Below, in pieces: positions 44,922 through 54,913 of a stretch of 64,000 bases of DNA; positions within the stretch are counted from its first letter, which is position 1, and each line of letters begins with the position of its first letter. The stretch lies in contig QCIY01000001.1 in assembly GCA_003216415.1 (NCBI GenBank), positions 62,001 to 126,000 of the forward strand. Reading direction: 5' to 3'. Under the pieces are notes generated by a model. That model searched no databases and was not told where the DNA came from. It saw nothing but the letters and a program-made list of their open reading frames with translations. Made by a program: the position numbers and the translations under genes. Origin of the DNA: Prochlorococcus sp. AG-402-O16 (lineage in GTDB: Bacteria > Cyanobacteriota > Cyanobacteriia > PCC-6307 > Cyanobiaceae).

Positions 44922-46676
44922 ATGGCAAAACAGTTAAGTTTTTCTAATGAATCAAGAGAAGCGCTAGAAAAAGGTGTAAATTTTGTAGCTAATGCAGTAA
45001 AGGTTACTATTGGACCAAAGGCAAAAAACGTAGTAATAGAGAGAAAATTTGGTTCGCCAGATATAGTAAGAGATGGGTCTACAGTTGCCAAAGAGATTGA
45101 GATTGAAAACCCTATTTCTAATTTAGGTGCGAAATTAATAGAACAAGTTGCATCCAAGACAAAAGAGAGTGCTGGTGATGGAACAACCACAGCAACCATT
45201 TTGACTCAAAAGATGGTTCAGGAGGGATTAAAAAATATTGCCTCTGGTGCTAGTCCTGTGGAGTTAAAAAAAGGTATGGAGGTAGGCCTAGCTTTTGTTT
45301 TAGAAAAATTAAGTTCCAAAAGTATTGAATTAAGTGGTTCTGATATCCAAAAAGTTGCGACAGTTAGTGCTGGAGGTGATGATGAAATTGGATCTATAAT
45401 TTCGAAGGCAATGGATATTGTTACTTCGGATGGTGTAATAACTGTTGAAGAATCTCAATCACTAGATACAGAATTAGATATAACTGAAGGTATGTCTTTT
45501 GATAGAGGCTATAGTTCTCCATATTTCGTAACAGACCAAGAAAGACAAGTTTGTGAACTTGAAAACCCTAAAATATTAATAACTGATCAAAAAATTTCAA
45601 CTTTAGTTGATCTGGTTCCAATACTTGAAGAAATTCAGAAATCAGGCTCACCTTTTCTAATTCTTGCTGAAGATATCGAAGGAGAGGCTTTAACCACCCT
45701 GGTTTTGAATAAGAATAGTGGGGTGTTAAATGTAGCTTCCGTAAGAGCTCCGTTATTTGGTGAAAGAAGAAAAGCTGCCCTTGAAGATATTGCTATTCTT
45801 ACTGGAGCTAAGTTAATTAGTGAGGATAAATCGATGACACTTGATAAAGTATCGATTAATGACTTAGGCAAAGCAAAAAAAATAACTATCACCAAGGATA
45901 AAACTACAATTGTTGCCTTCGAAGACACTAAAGATTTAGTTAAAGTGCGAGTAGAGAAGTTAAAGAGAGAAGTTGATATAACTGAATCAGAGTATGATCA
46001 GGATAAAATCAATGAAAGGATTGCCAAACTATCTGGAGGAGTAGCACTTATCAAAGTCGGAGCTGCTACAGAAACAGAGATGAAATATAAAAAGTTAAGA
46101 ATCGAAGATTCCCTTAATGCAACGAAAGCTGCTATTGATGAGGGTGTTGTTTCTGGAGGTGGACAAACATTAATTGAAATATCAGATGACCTTTTAAATT
46201 TAAGTCAAACATCTTCCGATGATTTAAGAACAGGGATAAATATAGTAAAAGAAGCCCTTTTGGAACCTACTAAACAAATAGCAAAAAATGCTGGTTTTAA
46301 TGGTGATGTAGTTGTAGCTGAAATTAAAAGACTTAACAAAGGCTTTAATGCTGATTCTGGGAAATATGAGAATTTAAAGGATTCAGGAATATTAGATCCA
46401 ACCAAAGTAATAAGATTAGCTCTTCAAGATTCAGTATCTATTGCAGCTATGCTCCTCACAACAGAAGTTGCGATGGCTGATATTCCTGAGCCGGAAGCCG
46501 CAGCTCCTGGAGGACCAGGTGGAGACCCAATGGGAGGAATGGGAGGAATGGGAGGAATGGGTATGCCAGGAATGGGAGGAATGGGTATGCCAGGAATGGG
46601 TGGTATGGGCATGCCAGGAATGGGTGGCATGGGTATGCCAGGAATGGGTGGCATGGGTATGCCAGGAATGATGTAA
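44922..46676 (+). CDS. groEL: Chaperonin GroEL (60 kDa), not linked to groES
   Basis: An ATP-dependent folding chaperonin. The 584-residue protein is collinear with Gro[19 protein letters not shown], the ATP motif [11 protein letters not shown] near residue 87, [14 protein letters not shown], and [10 protein letters not shown] in the equatorial domain. No groES precedes it, so this is the monocistronic chaperonin of the two that cyanobacteria usually have. The tail has five copies of MGMPGMGG-type repeats (from about residue 530), longer than the usual GGM tail. I looked for a CIRCE element in the 131 bases upstream and saw none. Confidence 0.95.
   Translation: MAKQLSFSNESREALEKGVNFVANAVKVTIGPKAKNVVIERKFGSPDIVRDGSTVAKEIEIENPISNLGAKLIEQVASKTKESAGDGTTTATILTQKMVQEGLKNIASGASPVELKKGMEVGLAFVLEKLSSKSIELSGSDIQKVATVSAGGDDEIGSIISKAMDIVTSDGVITVEESQSLDTELDITEGMSFDRGYSSPYFVTDQERQVCELENPKILITDQKISTLVDLVPILEEIQKSGSPFLILAEDIEGEALTTLVLNKNSGVLNVASVRAPLFGERRKAALEDIAILTGAKLISEDKSMTLDKVSINDLGKAKKITITKDKTTIVAFEDTKDLVKVRVEKLKREVDITESEYDQDKINERIAKLSGGVALIKVGAATETEMKYKKLRIEDSLNATKAAIDEGVVSGGGQTLIEISDDLLNLSQTSSDDLRTGINIVKEALLEPTKQIAKNAGFNGDVVVAEIKRLNKGFNADSGKYENLKDSGILDPTKVIRLALQDSVSIAAMLLTTEVAMADIPEPEAAAPGGPGGDPMGGMGGMGGMGMPGMGGMGMPGMGGMGMPGMGGMGMPGMGGMGMPGMM
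46557..46673 (+). repeat. 24-bp tandem repeats in the groEL tail
   Basis: ATGCCAGG recurs at 46563, 46587, 46611, 46635 and 46659, an exact 24-base period encoding MGMPGMGG. Some units contain TGGCAT-GGGT-ATGCCA, an inverted repeat that could fold in the mRNA. The units differ at third positions, so part of the array is not brand new. Confidence 0.92.
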
Positions 46677-46680
46677 AAAT

Positions 46681-47292
46681 TTAACTAGCTTTTTTATCTT
46701 TATTAATCCACTTTCTTAAATTTTTAATATTAGGTAATGGCAATTTCTGGTTATTAGTAAATTGTTTTACTTTATTAGAATTTTGATTTTTGCTAGATAT
46801 TCCATTATTGATAGTAGTTTCTAGTCCATTTGATTCCCACTTTTTTTCTTCAATATTTTCAAAAGTTTTTGATAATTCAAGTTTAATTTGTTCTTGATTT
46901 TCTTCTTCATGCTCTTCATCAATTAAAGATATTTGTTCTTGATTTTCTTCTTCATGCTCTTCATCAATTAAAGATATTTGTTCTTGATTTTCTTCTTCAT
47001 GCTCTTCATCAATTAAAGATATTTGTTCTTGATTTTCTTCTTCATGCTCTTCATCAATTAAAGATATTTGTTCTTGATTTTCTTCTTCATGCTCTTCATC
47101 AATTAAAAATATTTGTTCTTGATTTTCTTCGTGCTGATTTCCCTTTTGCACTGGACTATGGATTAATAAATCATTTAAAGAATCAATCCCAAATCTATGG
47201 ACCCACTTGAGAACAACATTTTCTCTAAGCAAAAAATTACTTTCTGAAGAGGCTTTTTTAAAAACTTCTTTTAGATGATTTTTTAAAAGCAT
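46681..47292 (-). CDS. Acidic repeat protein of unknown function next to groEL
   Basis: A 203-residue protein with three parts: an N-terminal domain of about 50 residues (NVVLKWVHRFGIDSLNDLL), a central array of five 15-residue units of the ENQEQISLIDEEHEE type, and a C-terminal basic segment with LPLPNIKNLRKWINK. The array is strongly acidic and predicted to be helical or disordered. No family recognised. It is the last gene of a minus-strand run beginning at ctaA, seven bases after the ABC permease gene. The role is unknown. Confidence 0.7.
   Translation of the reverse strand: MLLKNHLKEVFKKASSESNFLLRENVVLKWVHRFGIDSLNDLLIHSPVQKGNQHEENQEQIFLIDEEHEEENQEQISLIDEEHEEENQEQISLIDEEHEEENQEQISLIDEEHEEENQEQISLIDEEHEEENQEQIKLELSKTFENIEEKKWESNGLETTINNGISSKNQNSNKVKQFTNNQKLPLPNIKNLRKWINKDKKAS
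46886..47130 (-). repeat. 45-bp in-frame tandem repeat, five copies and a partial
   Basis: The unit begins TTGTTCTTGATTTTCTTC on the plus strand and recurs with an exact 45-base period; block boundaries fall at 46890, 46935, 46980, 47025, 47070 and 47115. Internal copies are identical or differ by one base, which indicates recent amplification. It is not a CRISPR array because there are no unique spacers and the reading frame is kept. Confidence 0.93.
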
Positions 47293-47299
47293 AAATTAA

Positions 47300-48124
47300 T
47301 TAACTTAACTTTCTATTTAACAGAGGTCTTATAAAAATCAAGGAAAAAACTGTTAAAGAAAATAAAATTGATATACAACTCTTACAAGTTAAATCTCCAT
47401 ACGGGGCATGTAAAGCCACTAATTCTAAATTCATATTTTGTGTATAAGCAGACCTAATAGGTTCAATCGCAAAAGTTAATGGATTTAATGAAGCTAACCA
47501 CCCAAGCCAATTTGGCATAAAAGAGATTGGAGCTAAAGCAGTGCTTGCAAAAAGAAGAGGTAAGTTTATTACAAATATAAGAGCGATTAATTCAATATGT
47601 CCTGGCAAAACAAACGCTAAACATAAACTTATTGATGTCACAAAAAGAACTAATAGAATTAGTGTTGTAAAAACAATTCCTAAGCCATATAAGTTGGGCC
47701 ATCCATAACCCAAAATGTATGAAACAATCATTATTACAATACTCTGCACAAAACTCAAGATAGTTATGTAAAAGAAAGAAGATAAAATTATAGATAATCT
47801 ACTTGTTAAAGGAGCCACAAGTAACCTATTCAGGAATCCAAACTCTCTATCAAACATCAAAGGAAGCCCAGAGTTTAGGGCTCCGCTAAAAGCGGTAAAA
47901 ACAATAAGTCCTGCTCCTAAAAAATTCCCATAAGAATCAACTCCTGGCAAAAAACCTTCAGGAGCCTTAGAGAATAGTGCTCCAAATAAAAAAAGCCAAA
48001 TTATGGGTTGTAATATTCCAGCCAAAAGAGTTGATGGTCTTCTTTTTAATTGAATAAATAATCTCTTTGTTAAGGCAAATGTTTCTTGATATAAAAAAAA
48101 TAAATTATACTGTTGTAATTCCAT
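47300..48124 (-). CDS. ABC-2 type transporter permease
   Basis: A 274-residue membrane protein with six hydrophobic segments, beginning with the KRLFIQLKRRPSTLLAGILQPIIWLFLFG pattern in pieces and containing FDREFGFLNRLLVAPLTSR and SLNPLTFAIEPIR, characteristic of DrrB/ABC-2 permeases. It works with the ATPase encoded 49 bases upstream on the same strand. The substrate is unknown. The genes follow ctaA and ctaB, so a link to oxidase or heme handling is possible but not shown. Confidence 0.86.
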   Translation of the reverse strand: MELQQYNLFFLYQETFALTKRLFIQLKRRPSTLLAGILQPIIWLFLFGALFSKAPEGFLPGVDSYGNFLGAGLIVFTAFSGALNSGLPLMFDREFGFLNRLLVAPLTSRLSIILSSFFYITILSFVQSIVIMIVSYILGYGWPNLYGLGIVFTTLILLVLFVTSISLCLAFVLPGHIELIALIFVINLPLLFASTALAPISFMPNWLGWLASLNPLTFAIEPIRSAYTQNMNLELVALHAPYGDLTCKSCISILFSLTVFSLIFIRPLLNRKLS

Positions 48125-48173
48125 AATTAGCAGTGATTAGTATTCATTATAGTTAGTTAACCAAAAGTTTTTT

Positions 48174-49193
48174 TTATCGCATGGATTGCTTTGATTCTTT
48201 TTTTAGGTCTCTTTTCCCCGCCATAGAAATTTCAGCATCTAATAATGTTTTCCCAGTTGCTTGGAGATATACATCATCCAAGCTTGGCTGACTTTGAGTA
48301 AGAGAAAAAATTTCAAACTTTGAGAAGGCCAATTCCACTTTGAGCTTCGTAAGTAAATCTTTTTCCTTATCTGCTACGAAATTTATTGAGAAACCTTGAG
48401 CTTCATTTATGATAATCTGACTAATTCCATCTATTGAAGATAAAATTTGACATATATTTTTTGCTTCTTCCTGATTACTAAATTCTCTTACTTTCAAAGT
48501 TACTCTATCTCCTCCCAATTTATTTTTAAGCTCTGCAGGAGTCCCTTTTGCTATAACTCTTCCATCATCAATTATCACTAATCTGTCTGCCAATTTATCT
48601 ATTTCATCAAGATAGTGACTACTTAAAATAATGGTCATTCCATTATTTCTCAAATCTTTCAAAAGTTGCCATATAATATTTCTACTTTCAATATCTAAAC
48701 CAACTGTAGGTTCATCCAAAATTAATACTTGGGGCAAATGTAAAAGTCCAGCTGCCAGATCTATTCTTCTTTTCATTCCCCCTGAATAAGTTCCGCACTT
48801 ACGATCAATCCAATTATTCATTTCTAATTGATCTATTAATTTCTTTATCCTTTCAATTTTTTTGTTTTTGTTAATGTGATATAAATCTGATTGAAAATCC
48901 AAAAGCTCTCGTCCAGTTAATATTTTATCAAGTGCGATCTCTTGGGCAACATAACCAATTAATTCTCTAATTTTCCTTGAATTTTTTATTAGATTAATAT
49001 TATTTATAAAAACTTCTCCACTATCAGGCTCTATTAAAGTAGCGAGTATTTTTATTAGTGTTGATTTGCCAGCACCATTTGGACCTAGTATTCCGAATAA
49101 TGTGCCAGCTTCAATTTCCATCGATAAATTTTTTAATGCATTGATATCTGAATAAGATTTTGAAAGCCCTTTAACTTTTATATAATTCATCAA
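48174..49193 (-). CDS. ABC transporter ATP-binding protein (DrrA type)
   Basis: A 339-residue ATPase with Walker A GILGPNGAGKSTLIKIL near residue 38, signature YSGGMKRRIDLAAGLL, Walker B VLILDEPTVGLDIES, and a His switch SSHYLDE. The C-terminal 100 residues form the extra domain seen in DrrA-like exporters. It pairs with the ABC-2 permease gene downstream. Two Met codons open the frame; MNYIKVKGL is the likely start. Substrate unknown. Confidence 0.92.
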   Translation of the reverse strand: MMNYIKVKGLSKSYSDINALKNLSMEIEAGTLFGILGPNGAGKSTLIKILATLIEPDSGEVFINNINLIKNSRKIRELIGYVAQEIALDKILTGRELLDFQSDLYHINKNKKIERIKKLIDQLEMNNWIDRKCGTYSGGMKRRIDLAAGLLHLPQVLILDEPTVGLDIESRNIIWQLLKDLRNNGMTIILSSHYLDEIDKLADRLVIIDDGRVIAKGTPAELKNKLGGDRVTLKVREFSNQEEAKNICQILSSIDGISQIIINEAQGFSINFVADKEKDLLTKLKVELAFSKFEIFSLTQSQPSLDDVYLQATGKTLLDAEISMAGKRDLKKESKQSMR

Positions 49194-49229
49194 ACTTACT
49201 ATTTACTTAAAAAACATTTTACATCTAAT

Positions 49230-50231
49230 TTAATTACTAAGCAGGGATACTATAGATGAAAATATTTGTATAGATTGCTGCTCAAATTCTACGGATAGTT
49301 GGGTTCTGGAAATTAATAACAAAAGACAGATGCCAAACATATAGAGAATAGACCACCTAAAGAGAGACTTTGCTCTTGAAAGATCATCAGGAGATTTCTT
49401 TAATTCATTTATTAATTGCAAAAGTCTTCCATTAAATGGCAATAACATAATTCCGTATAAGAGACCCCCTTCAGGTAAAGCAAAGACTCCCATAATACTC
49501 ATTAAAACTGTTGCCCATCCGTAACGAGAAATCGCTTTAGCAGTAAAAACAGATCCTTTAACAGAAGGGAGCATAGGAATACCAACAGATGCGTAATCAT
49601 CCTTCAACAAAATTGCAAGTGCCCAAAAATGAGCTGGGGTCCATAACATTACTAAACCAAACAACCACCAACCACTAAGACCTACATGCCCTGTAGCAGC
49701 AGATGCTCCAACTAAGGGTGGTATCGCACCAGCAACTCCTCCGAAAACAATGTTTTTTGTTGTACGAGGTTTCAAAATAACTGTATATAAAATTACGTAG
49801 CTAAATAAACCAAGAAGAGTTAAACCAGCAGCCAAATAATTTACACCACTTACTAAAAGCATCGAAGCTGCCAAAGTGCATGATACGGCAGCTAAAAATA
49901 CAGTCTCAGATGACAACTTTCCTGATGGCAAAGCTCTTTTGCTAGTTCTTGTCATCCTCTTATCTAATTCCATTTCCCACAAGCAATTAAGAGCTCCTGC
50001 TGCTGCTGCTGCTAAAGCGCCTCCTCCTAAAGTACAGATAAGTTTCGGTGAAGACAAAGGCCATTCTTCTGTTAAAGCCATTCCTCCCAAAGTTGTTGCC
50101 AATAAAAGTGGGATTAATCTAGGTTTTGCTACTTCAAGCCAAGGCGGCAAAGTTAATCTTTTTCTTGAAGGTACAACTTCATCCCTAATTGGAGATTTAT
50201 AATTCAAGTTTTCTAAGTTACTACTGTTCAT
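49230..50231 (-). CDS. ctaB: Heme O synthase (protoheme IX farnesyltransferase)
   Basis: Adds a farnesyl group to heme b to make heme o, the precursor of heme a for the oxidase. The 333-residue UbiA-type enzyme has [21 protein letters not shown] in pieces with the prenyl-binding Asp residues, GAIPPLVG and [12 protein letters not shown]. About nine membrane segments. The start overlaps the ctaA stop by four bases. It diverges, with ctaA, from ctaCDE. Confidence 0.95.
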   Translation of the reverse strand: MNSSNLENLNYKSPIRDEVVPSRKRLTLPPWLEVAKPRLIPLLLATTLGGMALTEEWPLSSPKLICTLGGGALAAAAAGALNCLWEMELDKRMTRTSKRALPSGKLSSETVFLAAVSCTLAASMLLVSGVNYLAAGLTLLGLFSYVILYTVILKPRTTKNIVFGGVAGAIPPLVGASAATGHVGLSGWWLFGLVMLWTPAHFWALAILLKDDYASVGIPMLPSVKGSVFTAKAISRYGWATVLMSIMGVFALPEGGLLYGIMLLPFNGRLLQLINELKKSPDDLSRAKSLFRWSILYMFGICLLLLISRTQLSVEFEQQSIQIFSSIVSLLSN

Positions 50232-51154
50232 GAATTGATACCAACCATTTGAGAATTTAGGGAGTGGTTTAGACCTTTTTTGGTAAAAGGATTTCTAAAA
50301 ATTAATGTTGTTAATATCGCAATAAATAAAGAGGCGTTAAGTTGATGACCGATAATAAAAATAGGTTCATTCAAATTTGTTTTAAGACTTAAAAAACCCA
50401 AAGCAATTTGGGAAAACAAGAGAAAAAAAAGTGCTGAGAGATATTTCCAATTTTGATTAAGCAAACTTCTCTTATAAATTGCAGTAGAAATAATCAATAA
50501 AATAGAAAAAGCAATTGGAAAAGCAAATAATTTATGAGTATTTAGAATTAGACATTGTTTATTAAAAGATAAGCAAATATGTGCTGACCAGGTTGATGAA
50601 AGCCTTACTCCAATAAAAGATTGAATCAGAGTAAGTAAAAGAGGAACAAACAATAATAATCTCCACCAAATTAATGGCTCTTCTATGTCGTGATTTTCTA
50701 AATTTTGATTTACTGAAATTGTTGTGATGAGAAGTAGAAAAGCTATTAAAAGATGGCCAGTAACAGTATATGAATCAAGCAGGTTTATTACTGTTAAAGC
50801 TCCAAAAGATCCCTGGACAATAACGAGAAAAAGTAATAATGAATAAGTTTTAGGTAACCAATTTGGAATTTCATTTTTCCAAATAATTGAAAGGGCAAAT
50901 TTAAAAAGAATTAATATTCCAACCAGAAAAGCATCTAGACGATGAAACCACTCTAGAAATACTCTTAGGTTCATATGATTAAAAGGCAAAAAAGATCCAT
51001 AACATAATGGCCAATCTGGACAGGCGAGTCCCGCCTCCATTACTCTCGTAGCGCCTCCAATTACGATTAGCGTTATGAGTGCGAGTACACTATGACTTCC
51101 CAACCTTTTAAAAATTGTCAGATATTTTGATTTATATAATTGGTTATTAATCAA
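50228..51154 (-). CDS. ctaA: Heme A synthase (COX15/CtaA)
   Basis: Oxidises the methyl group of heme o to a formyl group to make heme a. The 308-residue protein has eight membrane segments, [19 protein letters not shown] near residue 40, [11 protein letters not shown] with heme His, and a second Cys pair in CLSFNKQC. The Cys pairs are typical of one CtaA type. It overlaps ctaB by four bases. The start is an ATG at the right end, and the divergent ctaC begins 263 bases away. Confidence 0.93.
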   Translation of the reverse strand: MINNQLYKSKYLTIFKRLGSHSVLALITLIVIGGATRVMEAGLACPDWPLCYGSFLPFNHMNLRVFLEWFHRLDAFLVGILILFKFALSIIWKNEIPNWLPKTYSLLLFLVIVQGSFGALTVINLLDSYTVTGHLLIAFLLLITTISVNQNLENHDIEEPLIWWRLLLFVPLLLTLIQSFIGVRLSSTWSAHICLSFNKQCLILNTHKLFAFPIAFSILLIISTAIYKRSLLNQNWKYLSALFFLLFSQIALGFLSLKTNLNEPIFIIGHQLNASLFIAILTTLIFRNPFTKKGLNHSLNSQMVGINS

Positions 51155-51417
51155 ATGTATAAAACCTATGTATTTTGCATAATAAATTAGATTTAAAAAC
51201 CAAACATTAATTAAAAATTAATATGTTTAATTTAAAAATAATTTACTAATTTAATCTTTTTTCCCTGACAATTAACTCTAAAAAGTTATTAATAATACGC
51301 CTTTTATTTTATAAATCTTAAGAAGTTGTGAATTTAAATGTTTTTCTTTTAACAAAGGATGCAGGATTAAAAAAATTGAATATCTTGAGGATATAAATAC
51401 AAATTTTTAGAAATCAA

Positions 51418-52221
51418 TTGTTAAATAAAAACTTTTATTTAATACTAATTATTTCCCTCGTTTTTGCTATATCTTTTTGGATTGGTTTTAATGTAAATTT
51501 GCTCCCAGCTCAAGCAAGTATTAATGCACCAATTTACGATGAACTTTTTAAAATTCTTTTCATTATTGGATTAATTATTTTTATAGGAATGACAATAGCA
51601 GTTATTTATAGCTTATTTAAGTTTAGGAAAAGAAATGATCAGATAGGCGATGGTATAGCTTTAGAGGGAAATTTAAGCTTAGAAATTGTATGGACAATTA
51701 TCCCTTCAATAATTGTTTTATTAATAGGTTTATATAGCTACAACATCTACGATCGAATGGGAGGGATGAAAGAACTAAATCATAACCACAAAATGATGAG
51801 TTCTAACACTGAAAAAATATGGGCTGGAATAAGTCAAACTTCAGATAATGAAGTAGCAATAAATAATTTATCAATTGAAGTTTCAGCTATGCAATTTGCA
51901 TTTCTATTCAATTATCCCAAGGGCAATTTCATATCAGGAGAACTACACGTTCCTGTTGATCAAAAAGTATCAATGAAAATGGAATCCAAAGATGTAATTC
52001 ATGCTTTTTGGGTGCCAGAGTTCAGAATTAAACAGGATATTATTCCTGGACAACCAACTATTCTAAATTTCACTCCTACAAAAGTAGGAAAATATCCGAT
52101 AATTTGCGCAGAATTATGTGGCCCATATCATGGAGGAATGAGAGCCTCCATAATTGTTGAAGAAGAATCTGATTACAACGAATGGTTTAACAACAATAAA
52201 AAACCAGAGGTGAATTTATGA
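51418..52221 (+). CDS. ctaC: Cytochrome c oxidase subunit II
   Basis: Carries the CuA centre and receives electrons from cytochrome c or plastocyanin. The 267-residue protein has two N-terminal membrane segments, then a periplasmic or lumenal domain with VIHAFWVPEF and CAELCGPYHGGM, which supply the CuA Cys, His and Met ligands. The start is TTG. The 263 bases upstream, shared with ctaA, hold only AT-rich sequence in which I could not place a promoter. The stop overlaps the ctaD start (ATGA). Confidence 0.96.
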   Translation: MLNKNFYLILIISLVFAISFWIGFNVNLLPAQASINAPIYDELFKILFIIGLIIFIGMTIAVIYSLFKFRKRNDQIGDGIALEGNLSLEIVWTIIPSIIVLLIGLYSYNIYDRMGGMKELNHNHKMMSSNTEKIWAGISQTSDNEVAINNLSIEVSAMQFAFLFNYPKGNFISGELHVPVDQKVSMKMESKDVIHAFWVPEFRIKQDIIPGQPTILNFTPTKVGKYPIICAELCGPYHGGMRASIIVEEESDYNEWFNNNKKPEVNL

Positions 52222-53843
52222 CAATATCAATAGATCCACAAAAAACTAATAATGAAAGCCTTCAACCTAAAGGCTGGCTTAGATACTTTAGTTTTAGCCT
52301 TGATCATAAAGTAATTGGGATACAATACTTAGTTTGCGGTTTTCTTTTTTATTTAATAGGAGGGACCTTAGCGAGCGCTATAAGAATTGAACTAGCTAGT
52401 CCAATGTCTGATTTTATGCCAAGAGATGTTTATAACCAAGTTTTAACCCTGCATGGAACAATAATGATATTCCTTTGGATAGTGCCTGTAGTAAATGGTG
52501 CTTTTGGAAATTATTTAATTCCATTTTATGTAGGTGCGAGAGATATGGCATTCCCAAGATTAAATGCCGTAGCTTTTTGGTTAATTCCTCCTTCAGGTTT
52601 GATGCTGGTAGCGAGCTATTTTGTGGAGGGTGCTGCTCAGGCTGGATGGACGGCTTATCCTCCTTTGAGTATAACTACTCCTCAATCGGGACAAATTATT
52701 TGGATTCTTAGCGTTCTATTACTTGGAGGCAGTTCTATATTTGGTGGAATAAACTTTATCGCGACCATTATCAAATTAAGAAGGCCAGGATTAAAACTTA
52801 TGCAATTGCCAATGTATTGTTGGGCAATGCTTGGGACAAGTCTATTAGTTGTTTTGTCAACCCCTGTTTTAGCAGGCACTTTGATTCTACTTAGCTTCGA
52901 TATCATCGCTAATACAGGTTTTTTCAATCCTGTTTTAGGTGGCAATGTCGTAGTTTATCAGCATTTATTTTGGTTTTATTCTCATCCAGCTGTTTACATT
53001 ATGGTACTTCCTGCCTTTGGTTTAGTAAGTGAAATACTTCCTGTACATGCTAGAAAACCACTTTTTGGATATACAACAATGGTTTTTTCAATAATGGGGA
53101 TAGTTGTTTTAGGTTTAGTTGTTTGGGCTCATCACATGTTTACTAGTGGAACGCCCCCTTGGATGAGATTGTTCTTTACTATCGCGACAGCATTTATTGC
53201 TGTTCCCACAGGGATAAAATTTTTTAATTGGGTTGCAACATTATGGGGAGGTAAAATTTCAATCAATAGTGCAATGTTATTCTCTTGCGGATTTATTATA
53301 AATTTTGTTTTTGGAGGTATTACAGGAGTTGCTTTGGCTCAGGTCCCTTTTGATATTCACGTACATGATACCTATTTCGTTGTAGCCCATTTTCATTACA
53401 TAGTTTATGGAGGGACAGTTTTTATTATTTTCTCATCGATTTATCATTGGTTCCCCAAAGTAACTGGGAAAATGCTAAATGAAAAATTGGGAATTTTACA
53501 TTTTATCATTACCTTTATTGGATTTAACTTGTGCTTTGCTCCTCAACATTGGCTCGGTTTAAATGGAATGCCGAGAAGAGTCGCTGAATATGATCCTCAA
53601 TTCCAGTTCGTTAATCAAATTAGTAGCCTTGGGGCTCTTTTGATGGCTATAAGCACAATTCCTTTTTTAATTAATGTTTTCCTTAGTGTGAAAAATGGAA
53701 AAGATGCTGGAGATAACCCTTGGAATGCTCTTACACCTGAATGGTTAACATCTTCTCCACCTCCAGTTGAAAATTGGGAAGGAGAAGCTCCATTAGTTGA
53801 AGAACCTTATGGTTATGGTAAAGAAATTTCTGAACAAAACTAA
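52218..53843 (+). CDS. ctaD: Cytochrome c oxidase subunit I
   Basis: The catalytic subunit with heme a and the heme a3/CuB centre. Twelve membrane segments are visible in 541 residues. LTLHGTIMIF supplies a heme a His, YSHPAVYIMVLP the cross-linked His-Tyr pair, WAHHMF the CuB His residues, and VVAHFHYIVYGG the remaining heme His. These make it an aa3-type heme-copper oxidase. It lies between ctaC (4-base overlap) and ctaE (6 bases). Confidence 0.97.
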   Translation: MTISIDPQKTNNESLQPKGWLRYFSFSLDHKVIGIQYLVCGFLFYLIGGTLASAIRIELASPMSDFMPRDVYNQVLTLHGTIMIFLWIVPVVNGAFGNYLIPFYVGARDMAFPRLNAVAFWLIPPSGLMLVASYFVEGAAQAGWTAYPPLSITTPQSGQIIWILSVLLLGGSSIFGGINFIATIIKLRRPGLKLMQLPMYCWAMLGTSLLVVLSTPVLAGTLILLSFDIIANTGFFNPVLGGNVVVYQHLFWFYSHPAVYIMVLPAFGLVSEILPVHARKPLFGYTTMVFSIMGIVVLGLVVWAHHMFTSGTPPWMRLFFTIATAFIAVPTGIKFFNWVATLWGGKISINSAMLFSCGFIINFVFGGITGVALAQVPFDIHVHDTYFVVAHFHYIVYGGTVFIIFSSIYHWFPKVTGKMLNEKLGILHFIITFIGFNLCFAPQHWLGLNGMPRRVAEYDPQFQFVNQISSLGALLMAISTIPFLINVFLSVKNGKDAGDNPWNALTPEWLTSSPPPVENWEGEAPLVEEPYGYGKEISEQN

Positions 53844-53849
53844 AAAAAT

Positions 53850-54452
53850 ATGACAACTCTAGATAGCTCAAAAGAAATTCAAAAAAATAATTCTGAAGTT
53901 AATGAAACACATGAAGACTTCAGAATGTTTGGTTTTATAACTTTCCTAATTGCGGACGGAATGACTTTTGCTGGATTCTTTGCTGCTTATTTAACTTATA
54001 AAGCAGTAAATCCATTACCTGATGGTGCTATTTATGAATTAGAACTACCAATACCTACACTCAATACAATTTTATTACTTGTTAGTAGTGCAACTTTCCA
54101 TAAAGCAGGTAAAGCACTTTTAAAAGATAAAAACTCTGATTCCCAAAAATGGTTGTTTTTTACTGCTTTTCTTGGAATTATATTTTTAATATGTCAATTA
54201 TTTGAATATTTTCATTTACCTTTTGGGTTAACCGATAATTTATTTGCAAGTACTTTTTATGCTCTTACTGGTTTTCATGGATTACATGTCACTTTAGGCA
54301 CTTTAATGATTTTAATTATTGCTTGGCAATCGAGAATCGATGGTGGAAGATTAACTAGTCAAAATATGTTCCCATTGGAAGCTGTTGAATTATACTGGCA
54401 TTTTGTAGATGGAATATGGGTTGTTTTATTTATTATTTTGTATCTTTTATAA
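53850..54452 (+). CDS. ctaE: Cytochrome c oxidase subunit III
   Basis: A 200-residue protein with five membrane segments, the short bacterial form of subunit III. FGFITFLIADGMTFAGFFAAY and FYALTGFHGLHVTLG, and the end VELYWHFVDGIWVVLFIILYL (given in pieces), are characteristic, including the conserved GLHVTLG and WHFVD. It follows ctaD by six bases, and an AbrB-type regulator follows after about 100 bases. Confidence 0.95.
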   Translation: MTTLDSSKEIQKNNSEVNETHEDFRMFGFITFLIADGMTFAGFFAAYLTYKAVNPLPDGAIYELELPIPTLNTILLLVSSATFHKAGKALLKDKNSDSQKWLFFTAFLGIIFLICQLFEYFHLPFGLTDNLFASTFYALTGFHGLHVTLGTLMILIIAWQSRIDGGRLTSQNMFPLEAVELYWHFVDGIWVVLFIILYLL

Positions 54453-54548
54453 AAACTTAATTTTAAAAATTAAATATATTTTTTATTAATTTATATTGCC
54501 ACAGTTCTCCTTTTTAGTAAGAATATATAGTTAGAAATTTGTCGGATA

Positions 54549-54902
54549 ATGCTAGAAGGAAAAGAACTTCTTGAAAAAGCAAAATTATTAAGTAAAAAAT
54601 CTGAGGATGAGATAGCAAAAGGTTGTGGTTACGTAGGTCCTAGCGGAAGAATCTTAAGAAAAAGTTTTTACAGGGCGCTTATAGAAGCTAAGGGTTACAA
54701 AATAGGAAATGGTCGTCAGGGTAAAAAAGGTAATAGAGCTTCAAGAGGCAGACAGACAGAATTCAAAACTAAAGTTCATGGCAATGGGAACCTATTAATT
54801 GGTAATGCCTACACCAAAAAATTAGGTCTAGAACCTGGTCAGGAATTTAAAATCGATCTTAAAAAAGAGTCAAAAACAATTTATCTGATTCCATTAAATT
54901 AA
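54549..54902 (+). CDS. cyAbrB-type transcriptional regulator
   Basis: A 117-residue protein with SEDEIAKGCGYVGPSGRILRK near residues 18-38 in pieces and a C-terminal AbrB-like DNA-binding beta region (GNLLIGNAYTKKLGLEPGQEFKI). cyAbrB proteins are specific to cyanobacteria and affect carbon and nitrogen gene expression. Basic, suiting DNA binding. It converges with ribE, with eleven bases between stops. Confidence 0.9.
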   Translation: MLEGKELLEKAKLLSKKSEDEIAKGCGYVGPSGRILRKSFYRALIEAKGYKIGNGRQGKKGNRASRGRQTEFKTKVHGNGNLLIGNAYTKKLGLEPGQEFKIDLKKESKTIYLIPLN

Positions 54903-54913
54903 AAAAATATATT

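Noticed and set aside
44894-46654. Long antisense frames inside groEL, and similar ones in sigA, ctaD and topA
   Set aside because: They follow the codon structure of clearly conserved genes on the other strand, including a Pro/Ile-rich frame opposite the groEL tail repeats. They are shadow frames.
46886-47130. 45-bp direct repeats as a possible CRISPR array
   Set aside because: Repeats are contiguous with no unique spacers, and they keep the reading frame of a protein. No cas genes are in the window.
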